Shown: positions 17,974 through 26,620 of the stretch, one piece after another
Layout of the letters: the number at the start of each line of letters is the position of its first letter
Position numbering within the stretch: position 1 is the first letter of the stretch
NCBI RefSeq assembly: GCF_001442615.1
Contig: NZ_LMXN01000001.1
Coordinates: 496,001 to 560,000, forward strand
DNA from: Algoriphagus resistens
GTDB taxonomy: Bacteria > Bacteroidota > Bacteroidia > Cytophagales > Cyclobacteriaceae
Length of the DNA: 64,000 bases
Direction of reading: 5' to 3'
Translations under genes and position numbers: made by a program
The notes under the pieces: model-generated
Seen by the model: only the letters and a program-made list of their open reading frames with translations
The model's database searches: none
Told to the model about the DNA's origin: nothing

Positions 17974-18057
17974 TTAAATCAAGTTAAATCATTCATAAAT
18001 CCAGGTGAATTCCTAAACGTAAACTTTAAAAAAATTAGACTTATTTAATATTATTCA

Positions 18058-19836
18058 ATGCTCAACAAGTACCTAACCAACTTCAATTATTTCTATTCCC
18101 AGCTGAAGTACAGGGTTTTTATTTCCCTGGGACTAAGTTTGATGGTCGGGGTTTTGGACGGTTTTGGGTTGGCAATGTTTATTCCGCTTTTGCAGATGGT
18201 TGACAAGGATGCCAAACCTGATTCTGAAAATTTTGGCGGAATGAAATTCCTGATTGAGGGGTTGGACAAGATGGGTTTAGGGTTGACATTGCAGTCTGTA
18301 TTGATGTCTATTTTGTTTTTTTTCATTCTTAAGGGCCTAATGAAATTTGCGCAGGGATACTATAATGTTCTTACCCAGCAGCTTTTCATTAAAAAGCTAA
18401 GAATTGATTATGTAAGGAAACTCGGGAATTTTCAGTTTAAATCTTTTGCGAACATTGATTCTGGGATGGTTCAAAATACACTCAGTGGGGAAGTAGGAAG
18501 AGTGTCCACTGCATTTAAGACGTATTTTAGCGCTGTACAAGCCGGGATTTTGGTGGGGGTATACTTGGTTTTGGCCATGATAACCAATTTTCAATTTGCC
18601 GCCCTGGTTGCTATTGGGGGAGGGGTTTCCAATTTACTTTACAATAGGATATATAAAAAAACCAAGGAGACCTCTAAACGAATAACAAAAGGCGGACATG
18701 CCTACCAAGGCTTGATAATCCAAAAGGTGGCATTCTTCAAGTATTTGAAAGCTACGGGATTAATGGGGAAATTCTTTGATAAGCTGAAGGATTCAATCGA
18801 GTACATTGAAAGTAGCAATAAAAAAATAGGCTTTTATAATTCACTGGTCGTTGCCGTTAGGGAACCGATGGTAATCACTGTGGTGGTTTTGATTATTTTG
18901 GTTCAGGTAAACATTTTTTCAGAAAGTATAGGGGCGATTGTTCTTAGCCTGCTGTTTTTTTACCGTTCGCTTAATGCCCTTGTTGAACTTCAAAACCAAT
19001 GGAATAACTTTTTGAATGTGACAGGATCCCTGCACAATATGATCGAATTTGGAAAAACACTGGATGGTGCACAGGAAGGTAACGGTACCAGGGAATTTAA
19101 GCACCTGCAAGAAGGGATCGAGTTTAGGGATGTAAGTTTTTCTTATGAAGGCAGACCCGTGTTGAATCAAGTTGACCTACACATAAAATCAAGATCAACT
19201 GTTGCATTTATTGGGGAGAGTGGCAGTGGTAAAACTACCCTGGTCAACCTTATAGCAGGCCTCTACAAAACGGACAGGGGCGAGATTTTTTTAGATGATA
19301 TACCTATAATCGAGCTTGAAAAACTCAGTTACCATCGCAGAATAGGTTATATTACCCAAGAGCCTGTTATTTTTTCAGATTCTATATTCAATAACATAAC
19401 CCAATGGGCTCCAAAGACGCCCCAGAATATTCAGAAATTCTGGGAGGCATTGGAAAAAGCCTCCATTGATAAGTTTATCTCCTCATTACCAGATCAGGAG
19501 GAATGTTTATTGGGGAACAACGGGATCCAAGTCAGCGGTGGACAAAAGCAACGTTTATCAATTGCCCGGGAATTGTACAAGGATATTGATATTCTGATTA
19601 TGGATGAAGCTACTTCAGCGCTGGATTCGGAAACTGAAAGAATTATTAAGGAGAATATTGATTCTCTCAAAGGACAATATACGATGATAATTGTTGCCCA
19701 TCGTCTTTCTACGATAAAAGCCGCTGACGAGATTTTTCTCTTGGATAAGGGAGAGATCGTTGCAAGTGGAGATTATAAATCGCTCATAGAAAAATCTGAC
19801 CAGGTTAGAAAAATGGTAGAATTACAAGAAGTTTAG
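18058..19836 (+). CDS. ABC transporter, fused permease and ATPase (PglK/MsbA-like flippase), copy 1
   Basis: A 592-residue half-transporter with an N-terminal six-helix domain (about 20-325) and a C-terminal ATPase. Walker A GESGSGKT is at 386-393, the signature is SGGQKQRLS, Walker B ILIMDEATSALD, and the H-loop is AHRLST. It resembles the lipid-linked oligosaccharide flippase PglK. Its sequence closely follows the second ABC transporter at 49389-51188 (compare GVLDGFGLAMFIPLLQ with GIFDGFGIALFIPLIQ). Since no Wzx is present, it probably moves lipid-linked repeat units to the periplasmic face. It starts 84 bases after the acyltransferase, and pseB follows 6 bases later. Confidence 0.9.
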   Translation: MLNKYLTNFNYFYSQLKYRVFISLGLSLMVGVLDGFGLAMFIPLLQMVDKDAKPDSENFGGMKFLIEGLDKMGLGLTLQSVLMSILFFFILKGLMKFAQGYYNVLTQQLFIKKLRIDYVRKLGNFQFKSFANIDSGMVQNTLSGEVGRVSTAFKTYFSAVQAGILVGVYLVLAMITNFQFAALVAIGGGVSNLLYNRIYKKTKETSKRITKGGHAYQGLIIQKVAFFKYLKATGLMGKFFDKLKDSIEYIESSNKKIGFYNSLVVAVREPMVITVVVLIILVQVNIFSESIGAIVLSLLFFYRSLNALVELQNQWNNFLNVTGSLHNMIEFGKTLDGAQEGNGTREFKHLQEGIEFRDVSFSYEGRPVLNQVDLHIKSRSTVAFIGESGSGKTTLVNLIAGLYKTDRGEIFLDDIPIIELEKLSYHRRIGYITQEPVIFSDSIFNNITQWAPKTPQNIQKFWEALEKASIDKFISSLPDQEECLLGNNGIQVSGGQKQRLSIARELYKDIDILIMDEATSALDSETERIIKENIDSLKGQYTMIIVAHRLSTIKAADEIFLLDKGEIVASGDYKSLIEKSDQVRKMVELQEV

Positions 19837-19842
19837 CAATAG

Positions 19843-20853
19843 ATGTTTACTGACAAATCAATTTTAATTACCGGTGGTACCGGATCATTGGGAAAGGCTT
19901 TGACCAATTACATTTTGGATAACTATCCAACTATAAAACGTTTGGTTATTTTCTCCAGAGATGAACAAAAGCAATATCAGATGGCTTTGGATTATCCTCA
20001 CGACCAATATCCGATGATAAGGTTTTTTATCGGGGACGTGAGAGATAAAGAACGCCTGATCAGGGCTATGAAAGGAATAGATTATGTCATTCATGCGGCA
20101 GCCATGAAACATGTACCCATTGCAGAGTATAATCCTGATGAATGCATAAAAACAAATGTTTATGGTGCACAGAATGTGATTGATGCTTGTTTTATGACGG
20201 GCGTGGAACGTGTAGTCGCCTTATCCACGGATAAGGCATGTGCCCCTATTAATTTGTATGGTGCAACCAAACTGACTTCGGATAAGCTTTTTATTGCAGC
20301 AAACAATATTAAGGGAGATAATCCAATTCGATTTTCAGTAGTCCGATATGGGAATGTAATGGGATCCAACGGTTCTGTCATCCCATTTTTTCTATCCAGA
20401 AAGGCCACAGGTATACTTCCGATCACTGATCCCCAAATGACCCGATTCAACATCTCTCTAATTGGTGGTGTGGAAATGGTAATGCATGCGTTGCAACATG
20501 CGTGGGGGGGCGAATTGTTTGTACCCAAAATCCCCTCCTATAGAATTATGGATGTAGCAGAAGCGATTGGTCCTGATTGTGAAAAACCATTTGTGGGAAT
20601 CAGGCCCGGTGAGAAGATACATGAAGAAATGATTACTTCTTCGGATTCGTATTTCACCTACGATCTTGGAAAGTATTATGCGATTCTTCCGGCCACCCAT
20701 AAATGGAAACTGGAGGATTTTATTCAGGAGTTTGGAGCAACAAAGGTAAAAGAAGGCTTTCAATACAATTCCGGTGAAAATACAGAATGGGAAAGCGTAG
20801 AAAGCATGCGTAAACTTATTCAGGAGCACGTAGACACTTCATTTCATATATAA
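19843..20853 (+). CDS. pseB: UDP-N-acetylglucosamine 4,6-dehydratase (inverting)
   Basis: First step of CMP-pseudaminic acid synthesis: UDP-GlcNAc to UDP-2-acetamido-2,6-dideoxy-beta-L-arabino-hexos-4-ulose. An extended SDR of 336 residues with the NADP-binding loop ITGGTGSLG at 9-17. The dehydratase catalytic set is D130-K131 (LSTDKA) with Y139xxxK143 (LYGATK), matching the FlaA1/PseB pattern. HAAAMKHVPIAEYNP is another family hallmark. It is followed 1 base later by pseC. The order B-C-F fits the known pathway. Confidence 0.96.
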   Translation: MFTDKSILITGGTGSLGKALTNYILDNYPTIKRLVIFSRDEQKQYQMALDYPHDQYPMIRFFIGDVRDKERLIRAMKGIDYVIHAAAMKHVPIAEYNPDECIKTNVYGAQNVIDACFMTGVERVVALSTDKACAPINLYGATKLTSDKLFIAANNIKGDNPIRFSVVRYGNVMGSNGSVIPFFLSRKATGILPITDPQMTRFNISLIGGVEMVMHALQHAWGGELFVPKIPSYRIMDVAEAIGPDCEKPFVGIRPGEKIHEEMITSSDSYFTYDLGKYYAILPATHKWKLEDFIQEFGATKVKEGFQYNSGENTEWESVESMRKLIQEHVDTSFHI

Positions 20854-20854
20854 G

Positions 20855-22075
20855 ATGATGCCAATCCCATACGGACGCCAATCCATAACGGATGAAGATG
20901 TCCAAGCTGTCGTACAAACGCTTAAGTCTGATTACCTTACTCAAGGTCCAAAAATCAAGGAATTTGAAGAAGCATTCGCTGCATACATAGGATCGAAATA
21001 TGCTGTAGCTGTAAGCAACGGTACAGCAGCCCTACACCTGAACTGCATTGCGCTGGGAGTGAAACCTGGTGTAAAAGTTATTACCACCCCGATTACTTTT
21101 GCTGCATCAGCTAATTGTGTCCGCTACTGTGGTGGAGAAGTTGTTTTTGCGGATATTGACCCTGAGACCTACCTACTGGATATTGCAAACGTCCGTGAGT
21201 TGTTGGAAAAAAGTCCTAAAGGGACGTACAGTGGGATTATTCCTGTAGATTTTGCAGGGAGGGCTGTGGACCTGGAGGCTTTCCGAAAACTTGCAGATGA
21301 ATATGGTCTATGGATTATAGAGGATGCATGCCATGCACCGGGTGGTTTTTTTGTGGATAGTGGAAAAAATCAACAGTCCTGTGGAAATGGTAACTATGCT
21401 GAATTAGCAATCTTTTCTTTTCATCCTGTTAAGCATATTGCTGCAGGTGAGGGAGGAATGATCACTACAAATTCAAAGGATTTGTATGAGAAGCTGCTGA
21501 TACTTAGAACGCACGGAATTGTTAAAGAAGATTTGAACTATCAGAATACCGGTTCGTTTGCCGTTGGGATGAACCCCGGTATTTCTTCAGAGGAACCTAC
21601 GGACTATCCGGCATGGTACATGGAAATGCAGGAATTGGGCTATAACTACAGGCTCTCTGATATTCAAGCTGCTTTGGGATTAAGTCAGCTGGGCCGGGCA
21701 GAGGAAGGGATAGAGCGGAGGAGGGAGATTGCCACAAGGTATCAACAGGCATTTTCAGACAGGGATTTTGTCCTTAGTCAGTCCGGTATAGTGGAAGGGC
21801 ATGCCTACCATCTATATATTCTGGAAGTAAAAGATCGTCTGGGGTTGTATAACTGGTTGAGAGAAAAGTCTATCTATACCCAGATCCATTATATCCCTAC
21901 CCACTTAATGCCCTATTACAGGGAGTTAGGTTGGAAGCAGGGAGATATGCCTTTCGCTGAAGAATATTATCGTCACTGCATCAGTTTGCCAATGTATCCC
22001 ACCTTATCTCCTGATGAGCAGGGATTTGTGATAGATTCAGTACTCGCGTACTATTCTGAAGAGAATCAGTACTAA
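20855..22075 (+). CDS. pseC: UDP-4-amino-4,6-dideoxy-N-acetyl-beta-L-altrosamine transaminase
   Basis: Second Pse step: PLP-dependent transfer of an amino group to C4 of the PseB product. 406 residues of the DegT/DnrJ/EryC1/StrS fold. The PLP Lys is K193 in FSFHPVKHIAAGEGG, the substrate loop is VSNGTAALH (about 53-61), and EDACHAPGG contacts the cofactor. The start could be ATG 20855 or the adjacent ATG 20858. It begins 1 base after pseB, so the two are translationally linked. Confidence 0.96.
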   Translation: MMPIPYGRQSITDEDVQAVVQTLKSDYLTQGPKIKEFEEAFAAYIGSKYAVAVSNGTAALHLNCIALGVKPGVKVITTPITFAASANCVRYCGGEVVFADIDPETYLLDIANVRELLEKSPKGTYSGIIPVDFAGRAVDLEAFRKLADEYGLWIIEDACHAPGGFFVDSGKNQQSCGNGNYAELAIFSFHPVKHIAAGEGGMITTNSKDLYEKLLILRTHGIVKEDLNYQNTGSFAVGMNPGISSEEPTDYPAWYMEMQELGYNYRLSDIQAALGLSQLGRAEEGIERRREIATRYQQAFSDRDFVLSQSGIVEGHAYHLYILEVKDRLGLYNWLREKSIYTQIHYIPTHLMPYYRELGWKQGDMPFAEEYYRHCISLPMYPTLSPDEQGFVIDSVLAYYSEENQY

Positions 22076-22113
22076 GTGCATTAGCGATAATTTGAAATTT
22101 TAATTTAGAATTT

Positions 22114-22809
22114 GTGTCTGCATCAACTCCTGGGAAAAAGCTTTGCATCATACCTGCCAGAGGTGGGAGCAAGCGAATTCCGCGAAAGAATATTAAGGAC
22201 TTTTTGGGAAAACCGATTATAGCTTATTCTATCGAAGCTGCACTTAATTCAGGGCTTTTCGATGAGGTGATGGTATCTACAGATGATCAGGAGATAGCAA
22301 AGATTGCATTGAAATACGGCGCTAAAGTTCCTTTTTTGAGGTCTTCCATTGCGGCTAGTGATTTTGCAACACTGGCAGAGGCTATCGAAGATGTAAAGAT
22401 CAACTATGAGCAACTTGGAATTTCATTTCAATATATTTGCTGCTTGCTTCCAACTGCTCCGTTAGTCAATACAGAAATCATCTTCAGGGGATTTGAAGAG
22501 CTTATATCAAATTCTGTAGATTCTGTAAGGCCAGTAGTTCAATTTTCCTACCCTATCCAAAGAGCCTTAAGAGTAAAAAATGGAAAAATATCATTCTTTT
22601 ATCCAGAAAACATGTCGATTCGGTCCCAAGATCTTGAGCCTGCCTTTCACGATGCGGGGATGTTGTACTGGATGAAGTACAATGTAGGGCTTAAAGGTGA
22701 CAATAAATATGGATTTGAGATTTCAGGAGACTGTGCGCAAGATATAGATAATGAAACAGACTGGAAATTGGCTGAGCTTAAGTTTAAATTAATGGGATCA
22801 AGGAAATAA
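22114..22809 (+). CDS. pseF: Pseudaminic acid cytidylyltransferase
   Basis: Activates Pse to CMP-Pse, the donor for glycosyltransferases. 231 residues from a GTG start at 22114. The nucleotide-binding motif IIPARGGSKRIPRKN is at about 12-26, and DEVMVSTDDQEIA, LPTAPL and HDAGMLYWM are typical of the NeuA/PseF family. Its stop overlaps the next ATG by one base (TAATG). This begins a run of seven tightly coupled genes ending with pseI. Confidence 0.95.
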   Translation: MSASTPGKKLCIIPARGGSKRIPRKNIKDFLGKPIIAYSIEAALNSGLFDEVMVSTDDQEIAKIALKYGAKVPFLRSSIAASDFATLAEAIEDVKINYEQLGISFQYICCLLPTAPLVNTEIIFRGFEELISNSVDSVRPVVQFSYPIQRALRVKNGKISFFYPENMSIRSQDLEPAFHDAGMLYWMKYNVGLKGDNKYGFEISGDCAQDIDNETDWKLAELKFKLMGSRK

Positions 22810-23624
22810 TGGATTCATACTTTTTTGTACCAGGAAATAGGTTACATAAAATTAATGATGCGCTGATAGCAGAAACAGCTCATATTATAATAGATATGGA
22901 AGATGCCATTAAGGAATCAGAGAAATATACTATTCTGAAACAACTTGAGGAAGAGCCAAACTATAAAAACCATTATATCAGGATTCCCATATATGATATA
23001 TTTGGAAAAATAGATACTTCTAATTTTGAATATCTTTTAAGCTTGGGGTATACAAAATTTGTATTACCCAAGTTACTTTCACTAGATAACTTCCAGCTTG
23101 TTTTTCCAGTTTTTGAGAAAAAGACGGTGGAGATCATACTTCTGATTGAGACCCCTAGATTTTTAATGGAAGTAAAAGATGTTTTACTTAGATTTAAACC
23201 ATACATCGTTGGAATAGGGATAGGGAGTCATGATTTTATGTCCATAATCGGCGGAATACATTCTTTGCAAAACCTTGAATATCCCAGACAACAGATTCTG
23301 TATCTTGCAAGGTTGATTGATGTTAAAGCGATCGATTTTGCTTCGATGGAGCTGAGCGATGCAAAAATATTTGAAACAGAACTAATTGATGGGTTTCAAA
23401 AAGGCTATGATGGGAAATTTTTAATTCATCCTTGGCAGCTGCAAATTTTAAGGAATACTAATTTTTATACTTTGCAGGATTATACGTGGGCCTTATCAAT
23501 AAATGAAAAATTAGATCAGGTTGGAAAACCGTCTGAATTTTCACCTATTATTATTGATGGTCAGGTTATTGAAAAAATGCACCTTAAAAAGGTGAATAAA
23601 ATTTTGCAACTATACAAAAAATGA
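22809..23624 (+). CDS. CitE-like HpcH/HpaI-family lyase 1
   Basis: 271 residues of the citrate lyase beta/malyl-CoA lyase TIM-barrel family. Metal and CoA site motifs are IIDMEDAIKESEK (about 28-40), LLIETPRFLMEV with the Mg-binding Glu, and GIGSHDFM with the second acidic ligand. The C-terminal cap SPIIIDGQVIEKMHLKKVNKI corresponds to the CoA-covering tail of CitE proteins. The family condenses or cleaves acyl-CoA with an oxo acid such as glyoxylate. It has no place in the known Pse pathway, yet it is overlap-coupled on both sides (TAATG with pseF; ATGA with the MaoC gene). I infer a role in making an unusual acyl-CoA donor. Confidence 0.82.
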   Translation: MDSYFFVPGNRLHKINDALIAETAHIIIDMEDAIKESEKYTILKQLEEEPNYKNHYIRIPIYDIFGKIDTSNFEYLLSLGYTKFVLPKLLSLDNFQLVFPVFEKKTVEIILLIETPRFLMEVKDVLLRFKPYIVGIGIGSHDFMSIIGGIHSLQNLEYPRQQILYLARLIDVKAIDFASMELSDAKIFETELIDGFQKGYDGKFLIHPWQLQILRNTNFYTLQDYTWALSINEKLDQVGKPSEFSPIIIDGQVIEKMHLKKVNKILQLYKK

Positions 23625-24085
23625 AAGCAAGTAATTTTGGAAATTATTATGAGGATTTTGTAGTAGGTGATGTAATCGTGCACTCGCTTTCAAAAACCAT
23701 TTTTGAAAGCGATAATAATTTGTTCAGTTTACTTACCATGAATCATCATCCTTTACACCTTAACCTGGATTATAGTTCTTCCCAGCAGCATTCAAAAATC
23801 TTAGTGGTGGGAACATTGGTTTTTAGCGTAGTAGTAGGGATGACCGTCCCGGATATCAGTGGAAAAGCAATTGCAAATCTAGAATATGAGTATGTGAAAC
23901 ATCTAAACCCTGTTTTTCTAAATGATACTATTTATGCAAAGACAGAAATTCTGAACAAATGGGAATCCAAATCCAAAAATGACAGGGGTATAATCTATGT
24001 TGAAACAATTGCCTATAATCAAAACCAAGTGCCTGTTCTTAGTTTTAGAAGAAAAGTGCTAATCCCAAAAAAGAAGGTGTCATGA
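23621..24085 (+). CDS. MaoC-family hydratase (mesaconyl-CoA hydratase-like)
   Basis: A 154-residue hot-dog fold hydratase. LLTMNHHPLHLNLDYSS matches the TMNxxPLHxD active-site signature of the MaoC proteins that accompany CitE enzymes in other bacteria, and TLVFSVVVGMTVPDISG and YNQNQVPVLSFRRKVLI complete the pattern. It would add or remove water at an enoyl-CoA such as mesaconyl- or fumaryl-CoA. It overlaps the CitE-like gene on each side by 4 bases (ATGA), so the three are surely cotranslated. The exact substrate is not known. Confidence 0.82.
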   Translation: MKASNFGNYYEDFVVGDVIVHSLSKTIFESDNNLFSLLTMNHHPLHLNLDYSSSQQHSKILVVGTLVFSVVVGMTVPDISGKAIANLEYEYVKHLNPVFLNDTIYAKTEILNKWESKSKNDRGIIYVETIAYNQNQVPVLSFRRKVLIPKKKVS

Positions 24086-24969
24086 ATGAATACTTGATGA
24101 GGAGTTTGATGTTTGTTCCTGCGCATAGCGACAAATTTATGCAGAATGCAACCAACGTAAACGCGGATGTATTGATTTTTGATATTGAGGATTCTGTCCA
24201 ACCTATAGAGAATAAGCAGGTGGCCAGAGTTAAAATAATTAACTATATAAAGGAAGGGAAATTCCAAGGGAAGGTAATTTATCTCAGGATTAATGACAGG
24301 GAAAGTGGAGAATTGCTCAAAGATGTAACCCAATTATGTATTGAGGGTGTGACGGGATTTATGTACCCTAAGGCCAAAAGCGGTGATGATATTTATTTTT
24401 TTGATAAGCTCTTGGAGACTATAGAATATGAAAGGGGGATAGAAATTGGACACTATAAGATTATTGCTCTTATAGAGACTACTTCAGCAGTAGTCAATAT
24501 ACAAGAGATTTGTACTGCTTCTAAACGGTTAGTTGCAATAGCTTATGGTTCTGAGGATTTTATTACTGATTTAGAAGGTATTCATGATGAAGAGCATATC
24601 AGTCTGTTCACTCCAAGAGCATTGATTGCTATGGCTGCTAGGGCAAACAATATAATACCTATCGATACGGTCCATGTGAGAGTAAAAGATTTGGAGGATC
24701 TGGAGAAAAATCTGATCCTTTCAAGGAAATTGGGATTTGAGGGTATGTTGGTTTTGAGTCCGGTCGAACTTCCATTGGTACATCAATATTACTCTCCACG
24801 GGAATCTGAAGTAACTTATTTCAATGAAATCCTTAGGCTTGATGAGGAAGCGAGAAAAAGTGGTAAAGGAGTTGCCATTATGAACGGTAAATTTGTTGGT
24901 CCTCCTTTTGTGTTGCAGGCAAAGAAAATTTTGAAAAAACTTGAATTGATAAATAGCAAAAATCAATGA
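24082..24969 (+). CDS. CitE-like HpcH/HpaI-family lyase 2
   Basis: 295 residues of the same family as the protein two genes upstream but clearly divergent. Motifs are SLMFVPAHSDKFM, IFDIEDSVQP, LRINDRESG (the CoA- or oxo-acid-binding Arg), ALIETTSAVVNI (metal Glu) and AYGSEDFITDL (metal Asp). Residues 270-285 (GKFVGPPFVLQAKKIL) form the usual C-terminal cap. It is better conserved at the active site than copy 1, which has RIPI where this has RIND, so this may be the active lyase and copy 1 a partner or a lyase for another substrate. It is coupled by ATGA to both neighbours. Confidence 0.84.
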   Translation: MNEYLMRSLMFVPAHSDKFMQNATNVNADVLIFDIEDSVQPIENKQVARVKIINYIKEGKFQGKVIYLRINDRESGELLKDVTQLCIEGVTGFMYPKAKSGDDIYFFDKLLETIEYERGIEIGHYKIIALIETTSAVVNIQEICTASKRLVAIAYGSEDFITDLEGIHDEEHISLFTPRALIAMAARANNIIPIDTVHVRVKDLEDLEKNLILSRKLGFEGMLVLSPVELPLVHQYYSPRESEVTYFNEILRLDEEARKSGKGVAIMNGKFVGPPFVLQAKKILKKLELINSKNQ

Positions 24970-25625
24970 AAAAATTGATAATTATTGGAGGATACGGCAA
25001 TGGCACTGTTGTACAATCGACTGTGGAGGACATTAATGCGCTAACTCCGGAATGGGAAATTTTAGGATTCCTTAATGATAAGGAAGTAGGATTAATTAAT
25101 AATTCACCTGTACTAGGTCCAGTAGATAAAATAACTGTTGATAAGTATTTAGAGGATCCGGACGTATTTTTTTTCTATTCCTTAATCTCAGTAAAATTAA
25201 ATTTCAAGTTTTTGAATAAACTTTCTGATTTGAAAATTCCCCGTGAAAGATTTGCAACGATTATACACCCGACGGCTGTAATCTCAAAATTCTCTGAAAT
25301 CGGTTATGGCACTTGCATTCAACCTTTAGTGGTGGTGGGGCCTAATACAAAAATTGGAAATCATGTGCATATTTTTGCGCAAGCGTTGATTGGGCATGGT
25401 GCGAAGTTGGAGGATTATAGTTATGTGGCCAACAATGCGTGTATAGGGGCTGATGTTAATTTGAAAGAGGGAGCTTATCTCGGTACTAATGCCACCACCT
25501 TGGAATTTGTGACTTTAGGTAAATGGTCAATCACGGGTATGGGGGCTGTAGTGCTTAAGACTGTTCCTGATTACGCGAAAGTGGTCGGAAATCCCGCAAG
25601 ACAAATTGGAACAGTCTTAGAATGA
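24966..25625 (+). CDS. PglD/NeuD-type acyltransferase within the Pse block
   Basis: 219 residues: a Rossmann-like N-terminal domain (LIIIGGYGNGTVVQS) and a left-handed beta-helix (about 95-210; IHPTAVISKFSEIGYGT, IGNHVHIFAQALIGHGA, with the usual catalytic His near HGAKLED). It lies between the CitE-MaoC-CitE genes and pseG, overlapping both by 4 bases. Its position is where pathways normally carry PseH, the N-acetyltransferase for the C4 amine. I infer that it does that step, possibly with the acyl-CoA made by the three upstream genes. Confidence 0.85.
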   Translation: MKKLIIIGGYGNGTVVQSTVEDINALTPEWEILGFLNDKEVGLINNSPVLGPVDKITVDKYLEDPDVFFFYSLISVKLNFKFLNKLSDLKIPRERFATIIHPTAVISKFSEIGYGTCIQPLVVVGPNTKIGNHVHIFAQALIGHGAKLEDYSYVANNACIGADVNLKEGAYLGTNATTLEFVTLGKWSITGMGAVVLKTVPDYAKVVGNPARQIGTVLE

Positions 25626-26620
25626 GTAAATTCCTATTCAGGGTCGACGCTGGGGGCAAGGTTGGTTTAGGACATTTTTATCGTAGCTGGCACTTAGCAA
25701 GGGAATTAAAAAAGCGGGGGCATACAGTAGAATTTATCCATAGAGCCTCCCACTTTTGGAAAAACCTGGTGGGTTTTGACTTTATCCATAGTAATCTTGA
25801 CACTGAAAAAGAACTTGTACAAACGTTAGCTATCCTTAAAGCGGGGGATTTCCACACCTTTTTTGTAGATGGAATGTTGGAATTTGAGGAAGAAGCATTT
25901 AAGACAATCAAGGAGTTGGTCAAGGTTGTGTTTTATCAGGTTAATACAGCTTCCAGACACCTTTCTGATATATTTATTTTGCCATCCATCCACCAGGAAG
26001 CTGATTTTTTTAGCGTATTTGATTCCAAAACGAAAATTTTTCAAGGTTTGCGGTATTTCACATTTAATCAAGATATCTCATCCCTTAGTACCAAACCTTT
26101 TGAAAGTTTGGAAGATGTAAAGAATGTTGGGATTATTACTGGCGGGAGTGATCCTGAAAATGTTCTGCTCAGAGTTTATAATATGATCGATTTTAAAGAG
26201 TTCGAGGGTATTATATTCAGCTTTTTTTTTGGGGAAAACTTTTTGCACTTGAATACTATACCTTTAAAAGTTCCAAAAAATGTAGTATTTAGTCCTTTTG
26301 ATTTTGACCAGATTGTTCAAACAGAGCTACTGGTGTCAACCTTTGGGGTGAGTACCTATGAATTTATGTGTTTGGGAATGCCGATTTTAAGTTTGGGCCA
26401 TCAAAAATCAAATGCATATGCATCCAAAGTATTGGCGCAAAGAACAAACGCCATATTTCATTTGGGTGATATCAATGAGTTAAACAGTAAAGACCTAATC
26501 AGGAGTTTGAAGAGGTTTATTAATGATAAATCCAGCCGGGAATTTTTAGTTATAAATTCCAAAAAAACTATTGATTTAAAAGGAGTGGACAGAGTGGTAA
26601 ATATTCTAGAAAATGAATAA
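25622..26620 (+). CDS. pseG: PseG-like UDP-sugar hydrolase
   Basis: Removes UDP from UDP-2,4-diacylamido-2,4,6-trideoxy-beta-L-altrose to give the free sugar for PseI. 332 residues of a GT-B/MurG-like fold. The N-terminal motif FRVDAGGKVGLGHFYRSWHLA contains catalytic His18, equivalent to His17 of C. jejuni PseG. IITGGSDPENV and LVSTFGVSTYEFMCLGMPIL form the nucleotide-binding half. It overlaps the preceding acyltransferase by 4 bases and the following pseI by 8 bases. Confidence 0.88.
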   Translation: MSKFLFRVDAGGKVGLGHFYRSWHLARELKKRGHTVEFIHRASHFWKNLVGFDFIHSNLDTEKELVQTLAILKAGDFHTFFVDGMLEFEEEAFKTIKELVKVVFYQVNTASRHLSDIFILPSIHQEADFFSVFDSKTKIFQGLRYFTFNQDISSLSTKPFESLEDVKNVGIITGGSDPENVLLRVYNMIDFKEFEGIIFSFFFGENFLHLNTIPLKVPKNVVFSPFDFDQIVQTELLVSTFGVSTYEFMCLGMPILSLGHQKSNAYASKVLAQRTNAIFHLGDINELNSKDLIRSLKRFINDKSSREFLVINSKKTIDLKGVDRVVNILENE

